From Polynucleobacter necessarius (GTDB lineage: Bacteria > Pseudomonadota > Gammaproteobacteria > Burkholderiales > Burkholderiaceae): a stretch of 64,000 nucleotides of DNA. Numbering within the stretch: position 1 is the stretch's first letter; the number at the start of each line of letters is the position of its first letter. The notes under the pieces were generated by a model. It was not told where the DNA came from and did not search any database. It saw only the letters and a program-made list of their open reading frames with translations. A program made the position numbers and the translations under genes. Where the stretch lies: positions 188,712 to 252,711 of the forward strand of contig NZ_LT606946.1 of assembly GCF_900095175.1 (NCBI RefSeq), written 5' to 3'. This document shows positions 1 through 7,421 of the stretch, piece after piece.

Positions 1-1825
1 TCACTAAAAGCTGTCGGGTAGCTAGGGTGCGACCCCATTCGCCTGCAGCATTGAGGCAACTGTCAATAAAGTAGGGGTCAAATTTTTGTTGATTCCATTG
101 TGAGTAGGCGTGCGCAAGGTAACGAATATGGTTATCTCGAAGGTACTGGGCCAAAGCCTCTGCATTTTGATTAAATGGCGGACCGGGACGTGGCCCAGCA
201 TTGCCAGGGCAATCCATTACATAAATTAAATTTCTGGAGTAGTCCAGCATGAATGGGGATGGAACTTGAACGAGTAATATTTCGCCGGAAGGAATGGAGT
301 TTTGCAAAGCGATATAGCGATCCTTTTCCTTGGCAAAATCCGGGGAGAGAAAATCATTCGGCGCTAAGTTAATTGGAGTGTTGATGTAGCGAGAATAGAG
401 ACCCTCTTTAAAAAAGTTTCTGCCGACTCGCTTAGTTTGATTGAGCATCAAGACTGAAGTCACAATCACAATAAAGATGAATATTCTTTTGCAAGTAAGC
501 GGCTTGAGCCAGCGAATAGGCGCCTCAAATTGCCTATTGGACATTGCAAGAGCACTAAGCATCAAAAATGCTGAAGGTGTAGCCAAAATGACGTAGCTAT
601 AACGATACATGCCTGCAGGTGTTAATGACATCAAAGCTGTACTCAAAATTACCAAACCGATCATGAGTAGCACAAAACGTATTTGTACTTGCGAACGACT
701 ATAGCTAATGAAGGCCAATCCGCAGACAAGCAATAGGCAGTACAAGGGAGTAAACTCACCAATGGCATTGAGTGTTTTGGGAAGTGTGACAAAGCCAAAG
801 CCACCCGAATAAGACAGCCCTTTACCCAGTAGTGGATAAAATGCCGTGCCGTGGTAGAGCACGTTTGATACAAGCCATGGGCTTAAGCAAATAACTAGGG
901 CCAGCGCAGAGATGAAGAACTCTTTAATCACCCACCATTTTTGAATTTGCAATAGACGAGCTATGTAAAAGCTTCCTCCGAAAACAACCATCGGTACAAA
1001 GAGATTGCCTTTAAGTAATAGCAGAGCAGCTAAAAGTATTCCGAGGAAAATGGATCTTTGATAGGAGGGTGCCGAGGAAGATTCTGTGCTTTGTGTGAAT
1101 AAAAGCAAAATTCCATAAGCTAACGCACAGCCTGAAAGTATCGAGGCAATATTGGTGGACTGTATAAAAATGCCCAAAACTAATACAAGCGCAATAGCGC
1201 CTAGAACAGACCAAGGGCGCAGGTTTTGGCTACCAACGTGAGCAATGGCAAGTCCAATGAGAAGAAGCAGGCCAGCGCCCGTCTCAGCGATGTGTAAATG
1301 AGCTAGGGGGATCAGACTTAAGAAAAGCGCATTGATAGAGCCTCCACCACCAAAGCCTTGCTCGATGCCTCGTTGATTGAATGGATCACCACCTTGAAAT
1401 CCTTCAACTAGAACTCTAATTGGAAAGGTGAGGTAGCTGGTGTAATCATCCCCGTGGTTAAAGGGTAAAAATGTCAGGTTGGCTAAGTACAGTAGGGTAA
1501 TCAGCGTAAGGACTGCTAGGGAAAAAATTTGCGAGGCCTTAAGTCTGAAGCTAATTGATGGTTGGGTTAATAATTTCCAAAGTGGGAACAGGCCTAAAAG
1601 TACTCCAAAAAGTATGTATCCCCAAAATAAGCCTACGCTTCCCAATTTCAATAATTCAATATAACCACTGAGTGCAATGAATAGCGCAAAGCCAAGGAGG
1701 CTTTTTTGTCCCCAATTGAGCTGAATCCTCTGAAAAAAGACGGCAGAAATAGCTTGCCCATAGCCCCAAAAAGCCAAGGTAACTAGAAAAACAGTCAATA
1801 TTGAAAAAAGAACGCTAGATTGCAA
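1..1825 (-). CDS. Polytopic membrane protein, GT-C glycosyltransferase-like (partial, runs off left edge)
   Basis: The minus strand is open from about 1825 to the window edge, giving roughly 608 residues with no stop, so the C-terminus is missing. Most of the translation is hydrophobic helices separated by short loops. A loop near residue 115 contains FNHGDDY, and an extracytoplasmic-looking C-terminal part follows the last helices. An early acidic loop and many helices fit GT-C/ArnT-type lipid-linked sugar transferases, but no diagnostic motif was confirmed, so the family is inference. I chose a TTG start at 1825-1823 because the frame closes upstream and no ATG is available near the first helix; a second TTG lies at 1798. 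It is divergent from the ligase gene, with about 110 bp between them that should hold both promoters. Confidence 0.65.
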   Translation of the reverse strand, partial: MQSSVLFSILTVFLVTLAFWGYGQAISAVFFQRIQLNWGQKSLLGFALFIALSGYIELLKLGSVGLFWGYILFGVLLGLFPLWKLLTQPSISFRLKASQIFSLAVLTLITLLYLANLTFLPFNHGDDYTSYLTFPIRVLVEGFQGGDPFNQRGIEQGFGGGGSINALFLSLIPLAHLHIAETGAGLLLLIGLAIAHVGSQNLRPWSVLGAIALVLVLGIFIQSTNIASILSGCALAYGILLLFTQSTESSSAPSYQRSIFLGILLAALLLLKGNLFVPMVVFGGSFYIARLLQIQKWWVIKEFFISALALVICLSPWLVSNVLYHGTAFYPLLGKGLSYSGGFGFVTLPKTLNAIGEFTPLYCLLLVCGLAFISYSRSQVQIRFVLLMIGLVILSTALMSLTPAGMYRYSYVILATPSAFLMLSALAMSNRQFEAPIRWLKPLTCKRIFIFIVIVTSVLMLNQTKRVGRNFFKEGLYSRYINTPINLAPNDFLSPDFAKEKDRYIALQNSIPSGEILLVQVPSPFMLDYSRNLIYVMDCPGNAGPRPGPPFNQNAEALAQYLRDNHIRYLAHAYSQWNQQKFDPYFIDSCLNAAGEWGRTLATRQLLV

Positions 1826-1933
1826 AAAAAGCCTTATCTTTTAAGTGAGAGTAATAAAACCATTTTGAGTCGTGATTTTTACCCGAGACCAATCATTACA
1901 TTGATCATTACTATCAGTTTCTATGATGAGATA

Positions 1934-3376
1934 ATGTCATTCAAGCTTATAATTTCTTTTTTAATAGGAGTTGCTTTGACCATTAGTTTTGCTAATCAAT
2001 CCTCAGGCACTAAGCTCGAGCCATTTCCACATTGGGCAACCTTGTCGATGTGCTCGCTATTTGCCATTTTGTATGGGGTTTGGATACTGCCGCACACAGT
2101 ATTTATAAGGCTCTCCTGTATGGTAATAGGGGGGCTACTGGGTTTGTGGGCAATCTATCGCTACCGTTCACTACTCTGGCAAAAACGGTCTTTTCCAATG
2201 GTGCTTATAGCCTTGCTATTGCTGTGGGTCACCATCCATCTGTTGTGGGTTGGCAAAGACTTTAATACGCAAAGCATGGAATACCTGAAGATTTGGAAGA
2301 AGATTGCCCTAAGCATCCCTTTTGCAATTGGCCTGGGACTTGCTATTTCTAGTAATCTTTCTGATCAGGTCAAGAGTCATCGCTACTGGCAAATAATCTT
2401 TCTTGGGTTTTGTTTGCCGACACTCATTTATTTCCTCAAATTTGCCTACGGCAAAGTTGCTAGCGGGTATGGATATCCAATCCCCAATCATTTATTACTT
2501 ATTCCCTATGACACGATTAACCCATTCGGAATGGCCAGGGCATGGTACGTCTTTTTTTGCTTACCAGCATTTGCCATTGCCTTGGGAAAAATTATTCAGA
2601 TGATCCAGGTGGATTGCTTTAGCATATTCAGAAGCTGGCCTTATTTAGCGGTGCTCCCGCTGACTGTCACATTATTTTTTATTGAGGCAGACCGGTTTGG
2701 CATGGTTTATGTCTCGATTTTCTTAGCTTCTTTCTTTGCAATAATTCTTTGGAGGTATGTCAAGAATCTCAGTTGGGAAAAGTGGGCCGCACTATTGATT
2801 ATTGCCAGTATCTCTCTCGCTCTAGTGGGCTTTAGTGTTAGCAAAAATCCACAATGGAAAACGCTTGCAGCTGATGCCAAGGTTGCAGCCCAAGTCGACC
2901 GTTACGACCACTGGAAAAATAGGAGCAAGGGCTACCCCATTAATGAGTCCGGACAAACTCCAACTGACTCTAATTACAGCCGGATCGCTTGGGCAATCAT
3001 CGGCACCCGTTTGCTAATCGAGAATCCGCTTGGTTACGGCCTAATGAGCGTATCTTTTTCAGCCCTAGGCAAACAAAAGTGGCCAGATTCTGACCTGAGT
3101 TGGACCCATAGTGCCTGGCTCGATTTTGGCTTAGGTTATGGGCTTCCTGGGTTGTTACTGTTGGGTCTGGCCGCGCTTCTGACCTGGCGAACTAGCGTCC
3201 ACTCTCAGGCCCCCTGGAGCTTGATCGGACGCTGGGGTTTGGCATCAGTGGCGCTGGTCATGACAACTAAGGAGGTCTCAGCTGAGGCTGTAATTAATGC
3301 TCTAGTATTCTTGGTGATTTGGGCTAGTGTATTAAGTCTAAAGGGTGATAGGAGCCAAACACAGCCCAAGCCTTAA
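1934..3376 (+). CDS. O-antigen ligase / polymerase family membrane protein (WaaL/Wzy_C)
   Basis: This encodes about 480 residues with ten or more predicted transmembrane helices. A long periplasmic loop (about residues 290-390) ends in a conserved-looking NPLGYGLMS and WTHSAWLDFGLGYGLPG region, the usual signature area of the Wzy_C/O-antigen ligase family. Such proteins transfer or polymerise undecaprenyl-linked glycans at the periplasmic face of the inner membrane. The frame is open further upstream to 1820, but those codons look non-coding and the ATG at 1934 starts directly before the first helix (MSFKLIISF). Because a separate frameshifted Wzy-like protein occurs at 33.9 kb, this one is more likely the ligase, but sequence alone cannot separate ligase from polymerase. 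Confidence 0.75.
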   Translation: MSFKLIISFLIGVALTISFANQSSGTKLEPFPHWATLSMCSLFAILYGVWILPHTVFIRLSCMVIGGLLGLWAIYRYRSLLWQKRSFPMVLIALLLLWVTIHLLWVGKDFNTQSMEYLKIWKKIALSIPFAIGLGLAISSNLSDQVKSHRYWQIIFLGFCLPTLIYFLKFAYGKVASGYGYPIPNHLLLIPYDTINPFGMARAWYVFFCLPAFAIALGKIIQMIQVDCFSIFRSWPYLAVLPLTVTLFFIEADRFGMVYVSIFLASFFAIILWRYVKNLSWEKWAALLIIASISLALVGFSVSKNPQWKTLAADAKVAAQVDRYDHWKNRSKGYPINESGQTPTDSNYSRIAWAIIGTRLLIENPLGYGLMSVSFSALGKQKWPDSDLSWTHSAWLDFGLGYGLPGLLLLGLAALLTWRTSVHSQAPWSLIGRWGLASVALVMTTKEVSAEAVINALVFLVIWASVLSLKGDRSQTQPKP

Positions 3377-3589
3377 GCAAACCTGATGAAGATAGGGGGG
3401 GCTATAAAGAGGTTTTCTTGGTGTGGATTCCATGCTGAAATTTTTACCGGCGTCCCGCACTTAACAGACAGAAAACGCCCCTTCAAACTTTCAGCGCTGA
3501 AATTGGAATACGTACCCTAAAAGTTTGTTGCTGATGGGTAATTGTGCTTAAGCCCCCTTTGGATTTAGTTATTTCAACACCGTAAAGTG

Positions 3590-3595
3590 TATAAT
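3590..3595 (+). promoter_or_regulatory. Candidate -10 element upstream of wzz
   Basis: A perfect TATAAT lies 24 bp before the wzz-like start. A second TATAAT (3616-3621) overlaps the annotated ATG. No convincing -35 hexamer stands 16-18 bp upstream of either, so this is only a candidate. The 240-bp gap before it shows no gene; it contains a G-run (near 3399) and a C-run (near 3553) that could pair, with no clear terminator. Confidence 0.3.
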
Positions 3596-3619
3596 AGTTA
3601 CTAATTTTATAGTCTTATA

Positions 3620-4474
3620 ATGGACCAGGATCTTATGCAGCAGGAGTCTAAACTAGAGCTTGATGAAGAAATCTCCCTCATCGATATCCTGTACTTCCTC
3701 AAAGACGCCTGGAAAGTAATAGCTATTTTCGGGCTTATCGGCGTAGCTCTATCAACTGCCTATCTAGCGATTACCCCTAAACAGTACGAGGCGGCTGCGC
3801 AAATCACGATGGCGCAAATCGGGGCCGCTAACAACAACAATCCCCTGGGCGTCAATATCGAGGAGCCCGCGCTTCTGATTGCCCGCATGTCCTCGCCAAC
3901 CAGCTTTACGCCGAAAGTGACGGCAGTCTGCGGCCTAGAGAACCAAGCCAATGGCGCACTGACGCTGAGCAAATCGATAAAGTTGACGGTTCCCAAGGGG
4001 GTTGCCAACGTGGTAGAGCTCAAAACCTTTGGCCCGACCCCCCAAGCAGCCCAAGAATGTAATTTAGCCGTATTTGAGCACATCAAAACCACCCAGTCCC
4101 AGATCGTAGCCCCCTATATTGCCGACGCAAAAGTAAAGTTAGATGACGACATTGAGCGCCTAGCTAAGGCCAAGGACCTGGTAGCTAAGGCTGATAAGTC
4201 AGGTTCGGCTATAGGCGCAGCATACCTTTCGACGCGAGATGAAATGCGCTTCTTACTAGATGAGATCACAGCCCTCAAAAATATCATCCTCTCCAACCAG
4301 AGAAGAGCCACCCGCCTGGTTGCCCCCATCTACGCCAGCGACGCGCCGATTGCACCTAAAAAACGGGTGGTTCTTGCCGCTGGACTCTTTGGTGGACTCT
4401 TCTTAGGCCTATTGATTGCGTTAGCCCGAAGCATGATCGCCAGAATCAAGAGTGAAGCAGGCGGAGTATTGTGA
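3620..4474 (+). CDS. wzz: Chain-length determinant protein (Wzz family)
   Basis: The 284-residue protein has the Wzz layout: a short cytoplasmic N-terminus containing DEEISLIDILYFL, a first transmembrane helix (about residues 33-52), a periplasmic domain with coiled-coil tendency (about 160-235), and a second helix near 258-277 preceded by PIAPKKR, a typical proline-rich approach to TM2. Wzz proteins control the length of Wzy-polymerised glycans at the inner membrane. An alternative ATG lies at 3635 behind AGGA but is spaced closely. It follows the ligase gene, and an epimerase stub plus an ABC flippase follow. The family call is firm; whether it acts on O-antigen or capsule is not visible. 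Confidence 0.85.
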   Translation: MDQDLMQQESKLELDEEISLIDILYFLKDAWKVIAIFGLIGVALSTAYLAITPKQYEAAAQITMAQIGAANNNNPLGVNIEEPALLIARMSSPTSFTPKVTAVCGLENQANGALTLSKSIKLTVPKGVANVVELKTFGPTPQAAQECNLAVFEHIKTTQSQIVAPYIADAKVKLDDDIERLAKAKDLVAKADKSGSAIGAAYLSTRDEMRFLLDEITALKNIILSNQRRATRLVAPIYASDAPIAPKKRVVLAAGLFGGLFLGLLIALARSMIARIKSEAGGVL

Positions 4475-4594
4475 TATTCGGTCTAGCGCAAGTGAGCGTT
4501 CGAGATCGGGCATTAGCGGGCTTAATGCTTATTGAGTATTGAACACTTGAAAAATAAAACCTAATTCTTTGAATCCAATCCCTCAATTCATTAA

Positions 4595-4774
4595 CCGTTG
4601 CATTGTGCGCCCCGCAGAAAAAAGCCATTGCCTCTGCAAGCCGGTGATGTGCCCGACACCTACGCCGATGTGGCCTGCCTCGTCGAGCAATTTCACTACC
4701 AACCTGCCACTATAGTGGAAGAAGGCATCCAGCGCTTTGTCGCTTGGCATGGCAATGAATTCAAGCTTATTTAA
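4595..4774 (+). pseudogene. C-terminal stub of a UDP-glucuronate 4-epimerase-like SDR
   Basis: Between wzz and the ABC transporter a frame opened by a stop at 4592 reads into about 45 residues that match the tail of UDP-glucuronate/UDP-galacturonate epimerases: PLQAGDVPDTYADV, then a Tyr-x-Pro-Ala-Thr step, EEGIQRFVAWH, and a stop whose TAA overlaps the ATG of the next gene. No Rossmann N-terminus or start codon is present. It is therefore the 3' remnant of a deleted epimerase gene, and the terminal overlap with the transporter suggests the lost gene was once translationally coupled to it. The remaining 4475-4594 shows nothing recognisable. Confidence 0.75.
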
Positions 4775-6549
4775 TGCAACCCAACCAATCCATAACAGCT
4801 CTACTAAAACGCCTCTGGCACCACATCAGCCCACGTCGCCGCGGGCAATTCGGGCTGCTACTAGTGCTGATGCTGCTCGCATCGTTCGCGGAAATTTTTA
4901 GCATCGGAGCTGTGTTGCCGTTTCTTGGAGTATTAACTGCACCTGAGCGCGTATTTAATTACGCCGCAGCGCAGCCCTTCATCCAGGCATTAGGGCTAAA
5001 AGAGCCAGCGCAACTCTTTTTGCCCCTCACGATCATCTTTGGCGCGGCGGCGCTTATCGCAGGTGCAATGCGCTTGTTGTTACTTTGGGCTAGCACGCGA
5101 CTTTCTTACGCCACTGGTGCCGACCTTAGTATCAGCATCTACCGACGCGCCCTTTACCAATCTTATGCAGTGCATTGCGCTCGTAACAGTAGCGAGGTCA
5201 TCAACGGCATTTCAAACAAAACAAATGCCGTTATTGGCATCATCACGATGCTCCTTACGCTTGTCAGTTCGGTCGCCATGCTTATTACCATTCTGCTTGC
5301 CCTCTTGTCTTTGAATCCTGTTGTTACGCTGGCTGCCTTCGGCGGATTTTGGTTGATTTACTTTATCATCATCGGTCTGACCCGAAAGCAACTCTCCAAT
5401 AATGGCGAACGCATCGCTCGCGAATCCACACGTGTTATCAAATCCCTGCAGGAGGGATTGGGGGGTATCAGAGATGTGCTCATAGATGGCAGCCAAGCGA
5501 CATACTGCCAGATTTACCGCAATGCCGATCTTTTCATGCGTAGAGCCCAGGGTAATAATTCATTTATTAGCTCTAGTCCGCGTTATGGCATGGAAGCCTT
5601 GGGTATGCTGCTTATCGTAGCGCTGGCATATTCGCTATCTCAGCAAGCAGATGGCGTCGCCAAGGCAATCCCCATACTCGGTGCATTGGCACTGGGGGCG
5701 CAGCGTTTGTTACCCGTTTTGCAGCAATCATATGGTGCATGGACGAGTATTCGGGGCGGACAAGCCTCCTTAAGGGATGCTCTTGAGCTATTAGACCAAC
5801 CCTTACCCGACTACGCCGACCAGCCAGCTGCACAACCGCTGCCCTTCAAACACAGCATCAGCCTCAAGCAGCTTGCGTTCCGCTACAGCCCGCAAGCGCC
5901 CTATGTTCTAAAGCATCTCAACCTTACCATCGCCAAAGGTAGCCGCGTGGGTTTCATTGGCACCACCGGTAGTGGCAAAAGCACCCTACTCGACATCGTC
6001 ATGGGCCTGCTAGAGCCAACTGATGGCACCTTGGAGATTGATGGCCAAGCTGTAATGCCCGCAAACAAACGCGCCTGGCAAGCCCATATCGCTCATGTGC
6101 CGCAAGCCATATTTCTGGCCGACAGCACCATTGAAGAAAACATTGCCTTTAGCGTGCCCATAGACCAGATCGACCCCCAGCGCGTCCGGCAAGCCGCACA
6201 ACAGGCGCAAATTGCCGACAGCATTGAAAGCTGGCCCAAGCAATACCGAACCTTTGTCGGTGAGCGCGGCATCTGCCTCTCTGGTGGTCAACGCCAGCGC
6301 ATCGGCGTTGCCCGCGCCCTCTACAAGCAAGCCGATGTGATCATTTTTGACGAAGCAACCAGTGCACTAGACAACGAAACTGAACAAGCCGTCATGCAGG
6401 CAATTGAAGGCCTCAGCAAGGATCTCACTGTTCTCATCATTGCCCACCGCCTCACCACGCTGAAAAATTGCACACAGATAGTTGAGCTGGGTGATGGCGG
6501 CATTAAGCGCGCTGGCACTTATCAAGACATCGTGAATCAAACGGCATGA
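4774..6549 (+). CDS. ABC transporter, fused membrane and ATPase domains (PglK/MsbA-like lipid-linked glycan flippase)
   Basis: This 591-residue half-transporter has six predicted helices in residues 20-310 and a C-terminal ATPase domain. Visible ATPase motifs are Walker A GTTGSGKST (about residue 395), signature LSGGQRQR (about 502), Walker B VIIFDEATSALD (about 521) and the switch histidine in IAHRL. Its place in a glycan cluster and its single-chain architecture fit PglK-type flippases, which move undecaprenyl-diphosphate oligosaccharides across the inner membrane. No Wzx-type protein and no Wzm/Wzt pair was found in the window, so this is the best candidate for the export step. Its ATG overlaps the stop of the epimerase stub. 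Confidence 0.85.
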   Translation: MQPNQSITALLKRLWHHISPRRRGQFGLLLVLMLLASFAEIFSIGAVLPFLGVLTAPERVFNYAAAQPFIQALGLKEPAQLFLPLTIIFGAAALIAGAMRLLLLWASTRLSYATGADLSISIYRRALYQSYAVHCARNSSEVINGISNKTNAVIGIITMLLTLVSSVAMLITILLALLSLNPVVTLAAFGGFWLIYFIIIGLTRKQLSNNGERIARESTRVIKSLQEGLGGIRDVLIDGSQATYCQIYRNADLFMRRAQGNNSFISSSPRYGMEALGMLLIVALAYSLSQQADGVAKAIPILGALALGAQRLLPVLQQSYGAWTSIRGGQASLRDALELLDQPLPDYADQPAAQPLPFKHSISLKQLAFRYSPQAPYVLKHLNLTIAKGSRVGFIGTTGSGKSTLLDIVMGLLEPTDGTLEIDGQAVMPANKRAWQAHIAHVPQAIFLADSTIEENIAFSVPIDQIDPQRVRQAAQQAQIADSIESWPKQYRTFVGERGICLSGGQRQRIGVARALYKQADVIIFDEATSALDNETEQAVMQAIEGLSKDLTVLIIAHRLTTLKNCTQIVELGDGGIKRAGTYQDIVNQTA

Positions 6550-6665
6550 ATGCCGCAGAAAAATAAGGAAAGTAACCCCTATGCTCAGTAACCTCCTCCT
6601 TCCTTATAGCCGGCGGTACAGGTTTGCGGCCCGGTTATCATTGGCTTAACTTAGGATCTATATGT

Positions 6666-7421
6666 ATGCGGCTTAAAAATAAAAGTGTAGTGATCACAGG
6701 TGCGGGAGGTCAGTTGGGTACCCGTTTCGCCCAGTCCTTTGCGACTGAGGGTGCCAAGCTTTGGCTTGCTGACATATCCCCAGAGCTGCTTGCGAAAGCG
6801 GCCGGACAAGTTCCCACAGAAAATCTGTTAGGCACCTTGATAATGGACGTGACTCAGCCAAAATCCGTGGAAAGCGCTTTTGCCAAAATACGTGAGCATG
6901 GTCCGTTGGACGTTTTGGTCAACAACGCGGGAATTGGAGTTTTTACGCCGTTTTGGGAGCGCGATTACTACGAATTCATGCAGGTCATGTCGGTCAATGT
7001 GGGCGGCACTTTTCTATGCACCCGCGAGGCCTTACGGTTAATGAAAGACCAGGGTCGGGGCGCTATTATCAATATTGGGTCGATCTATGGGGTGGTCAGT
7101 AGTGATCCAAGTATCTACACCGATTGTGCTCGCATGAACTCAGAGGTCTATAGTGCATCGAAGGCGGCCGTCATTCATATGACTAAATATTTTGCTGTGC
7201 ATGCGGCGCCACTGGGCGTTCGCGTTAATTGCGTCAGTCCGGGCGGTGTCTTCAATAATCAGGGTGAGGATTTTGTTCAGAACTACACGCAGCTCACCCC
7301 TTTTAATCGCATGGCCAAGGATAAGGAAATCTGCGGGGCTGTGATTTTTCTGGCATCCAGTGAGGCCGATTATGTATCAGGGCAGAATATTGTCGTCGAT
7401 GGAGGTTTCACAGCATGGTAG
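6666..7421 (+). CDS. SDR-family NAD(P)-dependent oxidoreductase
   Basis: The 251-residue classical short-chain dehydrogenase shows the cofactor motif TGAGGQLG (residues 11-18), NNAGIG near residue 88, the catalytic serine in INIGSIYG, and YSASK as the YxxxK pair near residue 162. It ends in DGGFTAW. The ATG at 6666 is chosen because the homologous fold starts there; the 14 codons upstream of it are unlike the family. The stop overlaps the start of the FAD-NeuB fusion by 7 bp, implying translational coupling. It probably oxidises or reduces a sugar intermediate of the acidic-sugar module; the substrate is unknown. Base composition here is clearly more GC-rich than downstream of 11 kb. Confidence 0.85.
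   Translation: MRLKNKSVVITGAGGQLGTRFAQSFATEGAKLWLADISPELLAKAAGQVPTENLLGTLIMDVTQPKSVESAFAKIREHGPLDVLVNNAGIGVFTPFWERDYYEFMQVMSVNVGGTFLCTREALRLMKDQGRGAIINIGSIYGVVSSDPSIYTDCARMNSEVYSASKAAVIHMTKYFAVHAAPLGVRVNCVSPGGVFNNQGEDFVQNYTQLTPFNRMAKDKEICGAVIFLASSEADYVSGQNIVVDGGFTAW

Noticed and set aside
1820..1933. N-terminal extension of the ligase gene from ATG 1820
   Set aside because: The extra 38 residues do not resemble a membrane-protein start and overlap the start of the divergent gene; ATG 1934 fits the first helix.
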